Source of the DNA: Thalassia testudinum
Taxonomy: Eukaryota > Streptophyta > Magnoliopsida > Alismatales > Hydrocharitaceae
Length of the DNA stretch: 64,000 nucleotides
Direction of reading: 5' to 3'
Assembly: GCA_037157565.1 (NCBI GenBank)
Contig: JAZHRO010000073.1
Coordinates: 97,814,001 to 97,878,000, forward strand
Made by a program: the position numbers and the translations under genes. Shown in pieces: positions 45,802 to 57,864 of the stretch (the first letter of the stretch is position 1; the number at the start of each line of letters is the position of its first letter). The notes beneath the pieces are model-generated. The model saw only the letters and a program-made list of their open reading frames with translations. It made no database searches and had not been told where the DNA came from.

Positions 45802-47384
45802 TTTGCTAGTCCCTTAGCAAAATTTCAAAGTTTTAACTTCCATTCTAGACCCTGAGTGTCTGTCAACAATGATAAGTGCTTCTCCTTTTTTGATTAGGTA
45901 GGAATGCCGACAATAGGCCTAGAGGTACTCAAGTACCAACCAAAATCCGGACCTATTCCGCTTTAGCCTCAGTCCTCCGCAAAGGTTTCTCCGGCCCACA
46001 AAAACTAACCTAGGGTTTGTTGGACTCTGCGGTTAAAGCTCCCGTGCTTGAGACATTTTTAGCCTAAGTTCAGTTTGCAGTGCGTTTTTTTGTAAGAGAG
46101 AGATAGAAGATTTATTTGTCTGGAGAGCTTTTCTCTCTCTTTTCTTTTTGTTTCTAGCTTCGGATTAGCTTCTCAACACGGTCTGTATCGGATTCCTCAT
46201 CCCCATCATCAATCCTCAAGGGTTCCTGGCTTTCGAGATTTCGAGATAATCCCACCCATGGCAACCCCCAGAACCCTGGCTTTCGAGATTTCGAGATAAT
46301 CCTGCCCATGGCGTTCCGTGGCCGAATTCAGCCCCTGGCGATTGACATTTCGTGATAATGCCGCCCATGGTATCTGAACCAGTAGAGTGCTTACCTGCCC
46401 CCAGTAGGATATTTAAATATCCTAAGAGACAAGCACCGAGGAGACGATATGTTGTTACTCATCTTCGAGGGGAATTTCCCGGCTCTCCGCGCTGGGAACT
46501 CGTCCAAATCAACTTGTGTTGATTGGACGCTCCTAATCTAGGTGACTTTTGTAAAACATTAAACGCTCTTGTGTGATTTACATGTTTATGCGCACTGAAC
46601 CAGACTGTGTGTGAATTTGGGGTGCTTAGGTTACCGAATCCCGCAAACCGGTGGTCAGTTAGCGAGGCCGAATACTTCCTAAGCCTTAGACCTAATACTT
46701 AAGCTTCGCATTTTCCTCAACCTCTTGAGGATTATCCAGATTTTAACGGATACGTGAATTTTTAAGCTAAAGGTACTAGCCCAAAAGGCCTAAGACCAGC
46801 GTTCCCGCTAGTCTCTTGCTATATCTCCTTAGCACTTTTCTTTTCTTGATTTGGTATAGAACTTCAGTTAATTCCTTAATCTTTTACTAATGACTATTTC
46901 TTTTCCTTTTGTGCTCCTTTCTTCATTTTTGCTCTTTTTCTCCTCCTTATGCTTATGTGGCTCACAAAATTTCCTCCCTCCCCCCATTTTTTGTTCTTGT
47001 TCTTAATTCTTTTTCAATTTTTTGTGTTTTTGACATATGCAAATTTTTTGTGTGTGAGACTCCTTCTGATTTTTTTTCTTGGTTCTGTATGTATGCACTT
47101 TATCACCCCCCCATGCCTAAGTTTTGCAATGTCCTCATTGTAAACAGAGGGTGTGAATTAGTGTTGAGGTCAGGGACTTGGAACAGGATACATCGGGTGG
47201 GTGAATGGGTCGAAAATGACTGATGCGGATGATTTTAAGCTCTGATACGTGTACCAGAGGTGGGATCAACTGTCTAAGGCTGGACTCAAGGTGCAATAGA
47301 CGTGGAGTATAGATGGATAATCAGACGGGTCTCTATTTTTGGGAATGACGGGTTGCCTCCTGTTAAGCGCTAAATTTAATGCCT
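45802..47384 (-). other. Element D 3' noncoding region
   Basis: Matches A 13950-15520 in reverse: the triple repeat (46224-46261, 46274-46311, 46333-46370), the palindrome (46406-46423), the internal purine motif (47105-47140), and GCTTAACAGGAGGCAACCC (minus, 47350-47368). It is noncoding; the frames at 46909-47223 are not genes. Confidence 0.8.
46224..46370 (-). repeat. Three 38-bp repeats, element D 3' module
   Basis: Same unit length and order as in A. Two units carry TTTCGAGATTTCGAGATAA as seen on plus, itself a direct repeat of TTTCGAGA. Confidence 0.8.
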
Positions 47385-49057
47385 TCAGCCGAGCGGAAAA
47401 TGGGGTGGAGAGGGGGTGGTCAAATCAATGGAGTTTTGGAAAACAAGCACCTTGATTAAGAGCCTGGTTGGTCCAACTAGGTGCTTGTTGAGATCAGTGG
47501 GCTGATGATGCAGCCCGAACCCAATAAGTCTGGTGGGTTGATAGATGTAGATTAGCAGATGCGGAACCCACCATATGCAGCGAAGTTCTGATGGATATGG
47601 AAGTGAAAACTCGGGTTCAGGCTGAGTCGAATTAGCCTGGTCAAAGTAGGGTTTCGAAAAATTATCCATGTAAGGTGTGGAATCCCTACAGGGGTGATCA
47701 AAGGATGGAGGCTCCTGATTTGTGGTCTGATCAGTACCCGATACCCGGTCTAGATATGGAGTTGAATCATCTGCAAACGGCTCAGTGAGAGGTGAATCGG
47801 AATAGAAATTGAGTCCGGTTGCGAGTCAGGGTGGGGAACGGGTTTTGATTGGTCTGTATATGTGGAGCAGGTGGCTTCAAAGAAGATTGACATGTTATAA
47901 TCAGGAGGCAGATTTTCTCCGATGTTATGGTCAGATTTGAGATCGTCGAAGAGTTTGCGAAAATCAAAATTTGAATGAGATTCTAGATCATGAGTTCCAC
48001 CATAGAATAAATCATATGTTGTATATTCAACAGCCTGACTGGGATCTAGCCTAAATGTTAATTCTGAGATTAAAAGGGTATCCTTATCTGGTAGAGGCTC
48101 AGATTCTAAGCTAGTAGGGCAGACCCAATTGAAACCCTGCTCGTCCAACTCCTCGATTTCTGTGTCGTAGATTGGCATGACTTCTGCAAAATCGATTCGT
48201 TCCTTTGAGGAGGTTGACGAGGGATATTCATCAAATCGATGCCCAAAATCATATTCTTCATTAAAAGATTGATCTTCTTCATCTGGGGCCTTGAAATCTT
48301 CAAAATATGTTTCAGATCTAGGTTCTAGGCTTAGGATGTGGGTTGAATTACTAGAATTTAGGTCTGAATAACCTTCGAGGGTCACCTTATCAGAATAAGG
48401 GACGGAATTTACACCCTCGAGAGGTTCAGTTCTACTCTCATACTTGCAGGAGTCTTGGGATTCTAAAATGGGCTCATCATGGTCATTTCCTGCATTTGGA
48501 GCTTCCCAACCTTCTTCAATATCAAGTGCATTATACTCCATCTAGGTTGGGAATCCACAACCATTTTGTGCCTCAAACCCGAGGTTAGATTTATCCTCGA
48601 TGTTGTTCCAAGATAGCTCATCCTCTGTTGGTGGTATGTACGGGTATTTCTGATCAATCACTTGTTTTATTAATCTCATTATCTCTTCCCGTTTTTCAAG
48701 ACTATCTTGGTGTTGCTTCCAAAGTCGAGGATTGGTCATACATTGAAGGTATTCACTATTGTGCAATTTTTCTATCTCAATGTATGCAGTAATGAGCAAG
48801 TCACGGGTTGATCCTTTGTTGGCTTCTGCTAATAGTACTTGGGCACAAGTTATGACAAAGGTTGTGGTTGTTGGGACATCAACCTGAATGTTTCCTACTG
48901 TTGTTGAGGTTTCTTCATTTTCATAAAATCTCATGGCATTCTCAATCATTTTATCTCTCATGGATCTCCGGTATTCAGGTTTCTTGAATGGTAGTCCTAG
49001 GTGGTTCGGCTGCATAATTGGATCAGGTGGTGGAATCAATATCAGAGTTTGACTCAA
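47385..49057 (-). pseudogene. Element D unknown ORF, one stop and one frameshift
   Basis: I do not recognise this protein. It starts at ATG 49057 (MSQTLILIPPPDPIMQ) and has a basic patch (FKKPEYRRSMRDKMIENAMRF), a helical stretch (LEKREEIMRLIKQVIDQKY) and then a long acidic region. TAG at 48542 breaks it; the next codon is ATG in the same frame. Near 47800 a one-base shift moves the frame, after which a matching continuation runs to the stop at 47385 with a more hydrophobic tail (LRCIWWVPHLLIYIYQPTRL). The full length would be about 557 codons. It fills the place of gag-pol between A-like flanks. There is no gag, protease or polymerase motif. Confidence 0.65.
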
Positions 49058-50177
49058 GATGTGTTATGAAGTGATCAGATCGGAATAATGAGTCCCACTA
49101 AAAACATATATGTGTGCTCTAAAGAGAAAAGATGAGGGACTAGAGATGTTCTTGACCCAATCAAGACACCCAAAAGATGTTTGGATGACTATGGAGGTTC
49201 GGGGCGGATGGACCCCTGGATTCGAAGATCGTCCACCTGAGAATTACCTGGGCAGCCAGAGAGGGAGAGTCCCGCAAAGACCCCTACATGGTAGAGCGTG
49301 CCTACGGGTTACAGGGTTTCCCCCACCTGACCTCTCTTGTCACTGAGATTCCAGGTAGACCAGAATGGGGACCTTGACCTCTTAAGTCTATCACTTTTTA
49401 TTTCAAAGGTGCTTTTAGGGTTCTCACTTGAACTTTAGATGTTTTTGGTATTGTGACCTAATTTAGAGGTTGGTTGACCCAAGGGGTCAACTTCACCTGA
49501 CCTGTCCTATAGATGGCAGAATGATTCTAAGTTTGGAGCCTAGAGATCCCCCTGATTTGACTCCCAGGTTATTAGGTCCAAAAATTTTAAGATTCAAGTG
49601 ATTTTAGAGCTCAATTTTAGGGTTTGTCTTATTTAGCTCTCTTCAATCAAGGGCTTGGGTAGCACACTGATGCGGGAGGGTTTATTTCCTTTTATACAGG
49701 CATGTGTGACTAGCGCTTCAAGACCCTAATGTGGAAACCCTAATTTGGTTCTATTTTCAATCCTCTTTTTCTTTTTCAAAAGTTCTCTTTGGACTTATAA
49801 ACAAGAAGTGTGTGGTCCGTCGAGATTAAGCGTTATTTCAATTAGGCACAAGAATTTGTGGGATGGAATCTAAAAAAAATCACTCCAACTTCAAGAAAAT
49901 TTGCAGAAATTTTCGCAAAATTAGGAAATGTTTTGCCTTAGAGAAGGTGATTACTATATAAAGAAGGCAATTGATTCCTAAATTGATTTTCTTCCTTTTG
50001 CCTTTCAAAGATTAGGGGATGATTAAGGAAGAAAAGAAATTACCTGCCCTGGAGTGGTTGACATGTGGGAGAGATTTTCTCATGAAGTACCTGCAAGATC
50101 ACATCAAAGCAAAGTAGGGCAAGTTAGTGTTCAATATGACAAAAAGAATGTAGAGACTAGTGGTAAATTACGCATTG
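49058..50177 (-). other. Element D leader with conserved block 49140-49350
   Basis: Leader shared with A and E; the block carries the same GTCGGGTG...CTCTCTGGCTGCCC wording. The frame 49110-49346 on plus is antisense to it and not a gene. Confidence 0.75.
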
Positions 50178-50179
50178 CT

Positions 50180-50196
50180 CCCCGGAAACGGCGCCA
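50180..50196 (-). promoter_or_regulatory. Primer-binding site for tRNA-Asp (element D)
   Basis: The minus strand reads TGGCGCCGTTTCCGGGG, 16 of 17 matches to the complement of the tRNA-Asp 3' end. Three bases separate it from the LTR end at 50200. It is among the best-kept copies in the window, with B. Confidence 0.92.
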
Positions 50197-50199
50197 AAA

Positions 50200-52942
50200 T
50201 GTTGTCACGCTTTTTGTGCGGGTTTAAAGTATATCACGTTGTAGTATAGCCAACAAAGCGTTCAAACAAATAGAGAATTTTATTACTCGAAAATCGGGGT
50301 ATCCGAGGTCGAACACAGGGAGCAAATGAAATTTACTACTAATCAAAATGTAATTGAACACTCTAATTTACTCAAAATGTTAATTCAAATATGAATGTAT
50401 GCCATTAAAAGTAATTATGACAAAAAATATGAAATTAGACGTCTGATCTGGTGATCAGACGTCTTAAAAGAATTTTCCCCTTTTTCTTCTTCTGATCTTC
50501 TTTCTCTTCTTTGCTTGCGAAGGCTTCTTCTTCCTGCCTTTGTATCTTTTCTCTTGTTTCTTCTCCTGCCTTGCCTTCCTTCTTTCTTCTTCTTCCGATC
50601 TTTGCTGTCTTCACTTGACCTTTCTTTCGTTCTCTGGCTTGCTCCTGCCTTGCTCTTCCTTCTTCTCCTGCAAAGGCTTCTTTCCTCTTCTTCTTCTCTA
50701 CCTTGGTCTCTCCTTCGCTCAGTTTCTTCTTCTGCTTCTTCTCTTCTCCTTGCGGCTAAGTCTCTCCACGCTCAGTCTGCCTGCACAGGAGCAAAACCTA
50801 CCCATTTCCCTCTACCCGCGCGTCTCTCTCTCTCAACAATTCACTCAAGGTCGCTCTCCCAGAGCCACACGGATATTCGGGTTGGATCGTACCCGGGACC
50901 AGGCGCACCTGCAGGTGGTGTGATGCGCGAGGAGTGCTTAAGGATTGGGTCGGTCGGATCCCGCCAAATCCGCGTGGTCAAGCCGCGGACGAGGCGTGCG
51001 TGGGGGGCAAGTGAGGGACCTCACCCCTATGCTTACGGAGGCGTTAAGGTAATTTCACAAATTCAATTTATGTCGCAGCGGCACCTCGTCTCTCCACGAT
51101 GTGGGACTAAAGATTCTACCCTGATTTCGCGCGCGCCCGCAGACTCGCGTGCCATCCTCACAGCTGCTGGCTCTGCTTGCGCTCCTTGCTGGACTAGGGC
51201 ACTTCGCGACACTTGCACGACTACTCAGCAGCTGTAGCCTGGGAGCCCTGGTGCCTGGAGCTGCTACGGAGCTTCTTCAAATGTCGTCCATGGCGGCAGG
51301 AGCATCAATACTGTCAGACAGAAAATGAGCCTCTCGGCCCAATCAGACCAGCAAGAGACCTTCGTCGTAGCACGGCGAAGGCGGTGGACGGTGCTGCAGG
51401 CCACAGGTCGGCCTAGGCGTGCGTGCCTATGTCAACCTGTGGCCGGAGTTGTGGGGTTGGTCGGGGGGTTATTGTGGAGGTCTGGAGTGGCAGTGGAGGG
51501 GTGGAATGAGTTCCTGGTGGTGAGGTGGAGCTCACGAGGGGGTTGGCGAGCCGTGTGGAGGGGCGGAGTGGTGTGGGCGGCTCGTCGGAGGTCGGTCGGA
51601 GGCGAGGAAGATGGAGGTGTTTAGGCACTGTTGGGGGGTAAGTACATAAAATAGCAAGGGAAAAAGAGAGAGGGGAATGTGGAGAAGGTATTTGGGCTAA
51701 CTATAGGGATGAAGGGGGACGGAGAGGCGAACAGCAGTACCTGCTGTCGCCGGAGAAGATGCTGCCCAGTGGGGGAGAACGGCGGCGACGATGGGGCTGA
51801 GGCGGCGTGCGCGGGTGCTGCGCGACGAGGAGGAGAGTCAGGAAGATAACTCTGCCACTGGTTTTGTGGCAGAGCGAAGAGGGAGGGGAGGGGGGCTCGC
51901 CGGAGCTTGTTGGGAATTTTGGCCGGGCAGGAGGAGATGAATTGGAGGTGGAAACTCGGCCAAATCAAGCTGAAGATGAGCGGCCGGAGGTGTGGGTTCT
52001 TATATAGGCATTGGGCCAGTCGTTCAAGGCGTGGAAGGCACGCAATCGTCTGAGGTCGGTCGCCGGAGATGGAAAGATTTTAGATACCCAAATCCCTCGT
52101 GCGTTCGCACGAGAGATTGTGTTCACACCAGGGATCAAGATTGGCCTCAGATGGAAGGGAATTCCTCAGAGAATCTCCCTTCCATTTCTGGGAGGGGATC
52201 TCTGAGGAATCAGAGAGGATTCCCTCTCAAATCCTCGCCGGAGCAGGATTCTGCCCTAATAATGGCAGCAGGACCTGATTGCAAAGGTGGCGAGGAAGTT
52301 AGGGGGCGTTCTGTTATGCTTTTCAAAACATAGGGACCAAATTATGATTTGGGTGTACTAAATTGCAAAGTAGGTCAAGATGACCTCCCCTTAGGTCCAA
52401 ATTTTGGTACAAACCTAATTTTGACCTAAGGAATCCAGTGGTGAAGTTGGATTTTAGGTTTGACCTCGCTTGACTGGACATTTTGCGTAAAAATCCAAAT
52501 TAGGTTAATTGATGAACTAGGACCCTAATCTAGGTCAAACTCGTTCCAAAGGACAAATTAGGTGTTCTAAACCCTAGGGGATATTTTTCCATGATTTTTA
52601 GAGGGTTTAATTGATTTTTATCCTGACAGGAACCTTGTTGAATTATGCAGATCTGTTTTAGGGTTACCACATATCATTTACTTCCTAGATTGCACATGAA
52701 CCCATTTCTGATTGACTCAACCCACTTTTTATCTCATTTAGACCTTTTGACCTGTGTTTTGCCTCTGAGAAATCCCGTTTATGTGCTGAAATGGTAAAAT
52801 TGTAGTTTTAACCTTGAATTCATGTTTTCTTCTCAGAGCACTTATTCCTTCAGTTAAGCCTTCTTCTAGGTTATGTAGGAGCTTTTATCTTCTTTATTGG
52901 GTCAAAATGAGGTAGTTATGGCCCATGATGAGGCTCTCATCA
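50200..52942 (-). repeat. Element D 5' LTR (right copy)
   Basis: 2743 bp; same ends as the left copy. It has an intact AGACGTCT dyad (50437-50448 and 50453-50464, 12-bp arms, 4-bp loop) and minus-strand CCTATATAA (52000-52008). Confidence 0.93.
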
Positions 52943-52947
52943 GGCCT

Positions 52948-53389
52948 CCCGAGCTCGGCTGCCTCCCTCCTCCTTTTGTAGTGGCCTGCACAAATTTGAA
53001 ATCAACTGCCCGACCAAATCCAACATATCCGCTCGTCCTTGAATGGGTTCTTCACTGCGGCAGCTGGTGGCGTTGTAGCGGCAGCCAGCCGTTCCTGCAA
53101 GAAGAAGAATAAAGAAAATAATGTTAAAATATTATGGTCATTTATATACAGACCCTCAACTTTTATGTTAATGAAAATAATGTACCTAAATGGTTAACTA
53201 ATTAGATGAATGTCATTCTAAGCTAATTCTAAATGCGTTTAAAATATGAATGCAATGCATGGATTATGTAATTAAATTAAAAATATGAATTAATCTATTT
53301 ACATCCTAATTTATTCTAAATAAATGTTAGAATTAACCTAATGTTTAGGCACTTAAATACTTAAAGAGCCCACAACTATTGGCTAATCA
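52948..53389 (-). mobile_element. Element F, left LTR, second part
   Basis: Continues from 43040 after D, with CCGAGCTCGGCTGCCTCC and CTCCTTTTGTAGTGGCC as in B, and ends in GGCTAATCA. The total F LTR is 1713 bp. Confidence 0.85.
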
Positions 53390-54605
53390 AATACCCCCAT
53401 GCCTAGTTTTTTTTAGTCCCTAGCAAAATTAAGCGAAACCTAGCACTCCAAGTAGACTAGTCAACTCAATTAGTCTTCCTTCAGAAGCATATTAAGTTCA
53501 GACTCTAGACCCAAGGTTCCTAAGTAGTTGCTAAGTTACAGACTAGGTCGGCTAAAAATGAGTTGCAGGCACAAGTTTCCTTGATTTCTGACTCTACCCT
53601 AATGTTTATTGCTCCCTGAGATTAAAGCATCCGTGCCTGTGCATTGGTCTGAGTTATTTGAGTTAAAGAAATTTATATATATATATATTTTTGTTTGTTT
53701 GATTCTTCTAAGTCTAACCTCAGATTAGCTATCGACACAGTCAGTGTCGGATTCATTGTCCCCATTACCATACCTCGAAGGGTGCCTGGCTTTCGATGCT
53801 TCGAGATAGCACCGCCCATAACGACCCCAAGAACTCCTGGCAATCGACACTTTGAGATAGTATCGCCCGTGGATTTCTTAAGCGAATTTAGGCCTATTGC
53901 AATCGGCACTTCGAGATAGGGCCGCCCATGGTACCTGAACCGCACAATGCGCTTACATGCCCCCAGTAGGATGGATATCCTAAGAGACAAGCACCGAGGA
54001 GGCAATATGTTATCATCGCATCCTCAAGGTGAGTATATACTCCTCACTCCTGTGGTGGGAACTCTTCCAATCAAAATGTGTTTTCAAGCCTCTCCTAAGT
54101 CAAAACTAAGAGAACCAAATCTCTTTTCAGAAAGACAGAAATTAAGTTAATTACCAGACCAAGTGTGTGAAATTTGGATGCTTGGGTTACAAGGACCCGT
54201 AAACCAAAAGGTGTAATAAGACTCCAGGTACTACCCCACCTTTTAACTCAAACCCTAGCTTCCCTTCCTCGACCTCTTGAGGAACGGTCCGCAACTTAAC
54301 TCCTACTTAAGTTTTTAAGTCCACCAAGGATGCTAAAGGTCTAAAGCTAGTAGCTCATTTAGCTTCTAAAGTTTGACCCTTAGTCTACCCTAGAGTTCTG
54401 ATTTGCTTAAGACTGCAGAACTTAGCCAGTTAAGCTCAAAACTTTTTTTGTTTTTTTTCATTTTCTCTTCTTTTTTTTTCATTTATATGCATGCTATAAA
54501 CAAAATGCCTCAGGTCCTCTCCCCCATGCCTGGTTCAAATAATGTCCTCATTGAAAACAAAAATAGCTAAAGGAAGATATTACCTGAGGCGGAGAATGGT
54601 AGGAG
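53390..54605 (-). other. Element F 3' noncoding region
   Basis: Contains the purine tract beside the LTR (53390-53410), the triple repeat module (about 53785-53935), GGATATCC near 53973 and the internal purine motif (54520-54553) placed about 50 bp after the pol stop. No gene. Confidence 0.72.
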
Positions 54606-54880
54606 CTAAGGCTCCTCAAGAGTGACTTCGTCAACCAGATGGCCATCTAAAGTTATGTACGGTTTTAACCATTGACCGTTGACGATAAAGGGAGTTGCTG
54701 AAGAGGAAGGATTTTTGATCTCCACAGCTCCATGCAGAAATACTTTGGTGATTATGTAAGGCCCATCCCAACGAGATTTTAACTTCTCAGGAAAAAGCTT
54801 AAGTCTGGAATTGAAAAGCCAGGCTTGTTGGTTGGGCTCAAAGGTCTTTCGAAGAATAAACTTATCATGCAAGACCTTAG
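54606..54880 (-). pseudogene. pol: Element F integrase, C-terminal part
   Basis: The end of the F integrase, cut off by element B. It reads KVLHDKFILRKTFEPNQQAW, then LKLFPEKLKSRWDGPYIITK and a short tail, and ends in TAG at 54606. It matches the C-terminal domain of the A integrase ([18 protein letters not shown]). The frame joins the upstream part at 62992 through the CTTAG duplication. Confidence 0.88.
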
Positions 54881-55522
54881 TGACCGGTCGATCTTTCGCT
54901 TTTAAGTCGTTTGTAGTTTAATGTGGTGGAAAAATCGACTAGTCAATTTTTAATAAGAAATAACCACTCGCAGAGGAGCGGGTCGTATCCACAGGGAGGC
55001 AATAACGTATTAAAATTCGCGCCACTTAAAAATGTTTGTTCGGAGTCAATTTGGACAAGAACCAAGCCAAGATTGCCTTTAGATTAAGGTTTAAGCAAGA
55101 AACAATGCTGAAATGGCAATTATGAGAAACTACAGGATATTTTCCGCAATGCAGAGTGAATAGAATATGATTAAAATGCGGCAATGGCAGAAAATGTAAA
55201 TTTTAATTAAAGTTTTACTGTAGCAAAACAGGGGAATTTTTCCCTGTTGTCTTGCGCGACGAGGAGCCGATGGTCGGGCGCGGGAAGCTCGGAGGAGGTC
55301 CCTTGGATCAAGGGCTTCGAATCGGTGGTGGCAGCGAGTCGCGCGGCGGTGGGAGGTGGCCGGACGAGCTCCGACGGAGATGCTGCAGCCGGCAGCTTGC
55401 GCAGCCTGTTGGCGTGAAGTCCGCCGCCTGCTGCTGCTGCGGGGGTGGCTGCTGCCGCTGCCGTAGGCACTGCTGCGGCTGGCGTGTGCGGCTGGCGTGC
55501 GCGGTGGTCGGTTGGGCGGTCT

Positions 55523-56000
55523 GCAGGCGGTTGTGCGTGGGTGCGCGGAGGGTCTGCGGAGGGCGCGCGGTTGTGCGTGGGCGGTGGAAGCTGCAGGCGG
55601 TTGGCGTGTGCGGTGGAAGCTGCAGGCGGCTGTTGGAGGATGCTGCAGGCTGGTCTGCATGCGTTGGAGGAGCGCGCGGGCTGATCTGCAGGCGTTGGAG
55701 GAGAGCGCGGGCTGATCTGCAGGCGTGCGCAGGTCTGCAGCCGGTGAGCGGTGGAGGGTGCAGGCGGTTGTGCGTGGGTGCGCGGAGGGTCTGCAGGAGG
55801 GCGCTGGCGCGGTTGTGCGTGGGCGGTGGTCTGCAGGAGGGCGCTTGCGCGGTGGTCTACAGGCGGTTGGCGTGTGCGGTGGAAGCTGCAGGCGGCTATT
55901 GGAGGATGCTGCAGGCTGGTCTGCAGGCGTTGGAGGAGAGCGCAGGCTGATCTGCAGGCGTGCGCAGGTCTGCAGCCGGTGAGCGGTGGAGGGCGCAGGC
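55523..56000. repeat. GC-rich tandem duplication in B LTR
   Basis: Two imperfect copies of about 240 bp, starting GCAGGCGGTTGTGCGTGGGT at 55523 and 55760. Smaller CTGCAGGCG and GTTGGAGGAG units are repeated inside. The right LTR has the same arrangement at about 61755-62235; the F LTR has a different, shorter version. Confidence 0.75.
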
Positions 56001-56050
56001 GGTCTGGTGGCCGGTTGGAGAGTGCAGGCTGAGGAAGTGGAGGTGAGCGG

Positions 56051-56094
56051 GTAACTTCAGACGTCTGGGAAATTTCCCAGACGTCTTAAGTTAC
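56051..56094 (-). promoter_or_regulatory. 44-bp palindrome with AGACGTCT boxes (left LTR of B)
   Basis: The inner 28 bp (56059-56086) are a perfect palindrome whose half is AGACGTCTGGGAAA. Outside one C/T mismatch the arms extend by GTAACTT and AAGTTAC. The same palindrome lies at 62283-62326 in the right LTR. GACGTC is a known type of bZIP binding core; a role as enhancer or RNA hairpin is inference. Confidence 0.75.
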
Positions 56095-56754
56095 TGAGAG
56101 GGTGGCTGATCAGTAGCTATGTGGTGGTGGTCCGTGACGACGGCGAGGAAGATGCACGCTAGGGTGCTCACGGTGATGCGGCGAGCTCCGAATGGCGGTG
56201 TGGCCTGTCACACCACACGCCCACGGTGGTGGAGACTCGCCGCCACGGTAGAGGCCGGCAGTGTGGAGTGGAAGAGAGAGGTTCTCTCTGCATAGTGGTG
56301 GGTCGGTGGCGGAGGCCTTCTGAGCTCGGCTACCTCCGTGCTCCTTTTGTAGTGGCCTGAACAAATTTGAAATCAGCGGCCGACCAGATCCACCGTATCC
56401 GCTCCCCCTTGAATGGCTTTCACTGCATCACGCGGGCGTTGGAGCGGCAGCCAGCCGTTCTGAAAGAAAACGAATAAAGAAAATATTATTAAAATATTAG
56501 GGTTATTTATGTATAGACCCTCAACTTCTATGTTAATAAAAACAATATACCTAATTGGTTATCTAATTAGATGAATGCTATTTTAAGCTAATTCTAAATG
56601 CACTTAAGATATGAATACAATGTATGGATTATGTAATTAGATTAAAACTATGAATTAATCTATTTACATCCTAATTTATACTAAATAAATGTTAGAATTA
56701 ACCTAATGTGTAGTCACTTAAATACTTAAATAGCCCACAACTATGGGCTAATCA

Positions 56755-57864
56755 AATACCCTCATGCCTAGTTTTTGCTAGTTCCTAGCAAAATTAAGCG
56801 AAACCTAGCACTCTAAGTAGACTAGTCAACTCACTTAGTCTTCCTTCAGAAGCATATTAAGTTCAGGTTCTAAACCCAAGGTTCTTAAGTAGTTGCTAAG
56901 TTACAGACTAGGTCGGCTAAAGACGAGTTGCAAGCACAAGTTTCCCTGATTTCTGACTCTACCCTAAAGTTTATTGATCCCTGAGATTAAAGCATCCGTG
57001 CTTGTGCATTGGTCCGAGTTATTTGAGTTAAAGGAAAATTTTTTTTATATATATATACTTTTTTTTTTTTTTTTTTGATTCTTCTAAGTCTAACCTCAGA
57101 TCAGCTATCAACACGGTCTGTGTCGGATTCATTGTCCCCATTACCATACCTCGAAGGGTGCCTGGCTTTCGATGCTTCGAGATAGCACCGCCCATAACGA
57201 CCCCAAGAACTCCTGGCAATCGACACTTCGGGATAGTATCGCCCATGGATTTCTTAAGCGAATTCAGGCCTATGGCAATCGGCACTTCGAGATAGAGCCA
57301 CCCATGGTACCTGAACCGCGCAATGCGCTTACATGCCCCCAGTAGGATGGATATCCTAAGAGACAAGCGCCGAGGAGGTAATATGTTATCATCGCATCCT
57401 CAAGGTGAGTATATACTCGACCTCTCCTGCGGCGGGAACTCTTCCAATCAAAATGTGTTTTCAAGCCTCTCTTAAGCCAAAACTAAGAGAACCAAATCTC
57501 TTTTCAGAAATTAAGTTAATTACCAGACCAAGTGTGAAAAATTTGGATGCTTGGGTTACAAGGACCCGTAAACCAAAAGGTAGAATAAGACTCCAGGTAC
57601 TATCCCACCTTTTAACTCAAACCCTAGCTTCCCTTCCTCAACCTCTTGAAGAATGGTCCGCAACTTAACTCCTACTTAAGTTTTTAAGTCCACAAAGGAC
57701 CCTAAAGGTCTAAAGCTAGTAGCTTATTTAGCTTCTAAAGTTTGACCCTAGAATTAATTTAGTCTACGCTAGAGTTTTGATTTGCTTAAGAATGCAGGAC
57801 TTAGCCAGTTAAGCTCAAAACTTTTTTTTTTTTTTTTTTATATGTACAAATGTATGCAATTATG
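56755..57864 (-). other. Element B 3' noncoding region
   Basis: Purine tract beside the LTR (56755-56775), triple repeat module (57160-57307), GGATATCC near 57349 and T-rich runs. The ORF ends at 57865, so the internal purine motif lies inside its last codons. Confidence 0.75.

Larger units (their letters stand above)
43041..52942 (-). mobile_element. Element D: nonautonomous partner of element A
   Basis: 9902 bp with LTRs of 2744 and 2743 bp, flanked by GGCCT (43036-43040 and 52943-52947), inserted in the F LTR on the minus strand. Its LTRs, tRNA-Asp site, leader block, post-coding block, internal purine motif, triple repeat and polypurine tract all match A. Where A has gag-pol, D has one unrelated ORF. 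Seven differences in the first 282 bp of the two LTRs put its age between A and B. Confidence 0.93.
54881..56754 (-). repeat. Element B 3' LTR (left copy)
   Basis: 1874 bp, TGACCGGTCGATC to GGGCTAATCA. It contains the GC-rich duplicated block (55523-56000) and the 44-bp palindrome (56051-56094). The overlapping long frames at 55252-56032 on plus and 55130-55660 on minus come from the GC-rich repeats and are not genes. Confidence 0.94.

Noticed and set aside
49110..49346. 78-residue plus-strand frame
   Set aside because: It is antisense to the conserved leader of D. The equivalent frame in A (8004-8213, minus) is also antisense to its element.
50515..51237. 240-residue serine/leucine-rich frame in the D LTR
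   Set aside because: It arises from the CT-rich complement of the GAA tract and runs into unrelated LTR sequence.
55252..55950. 232-residue cysteine/glycine/arginine-rich frame in the B LTR, also at 61502-62182
   Set aside because: It is produced by GC-rich tandem repeats. Several frames on both strands are open at once, which is compositional.
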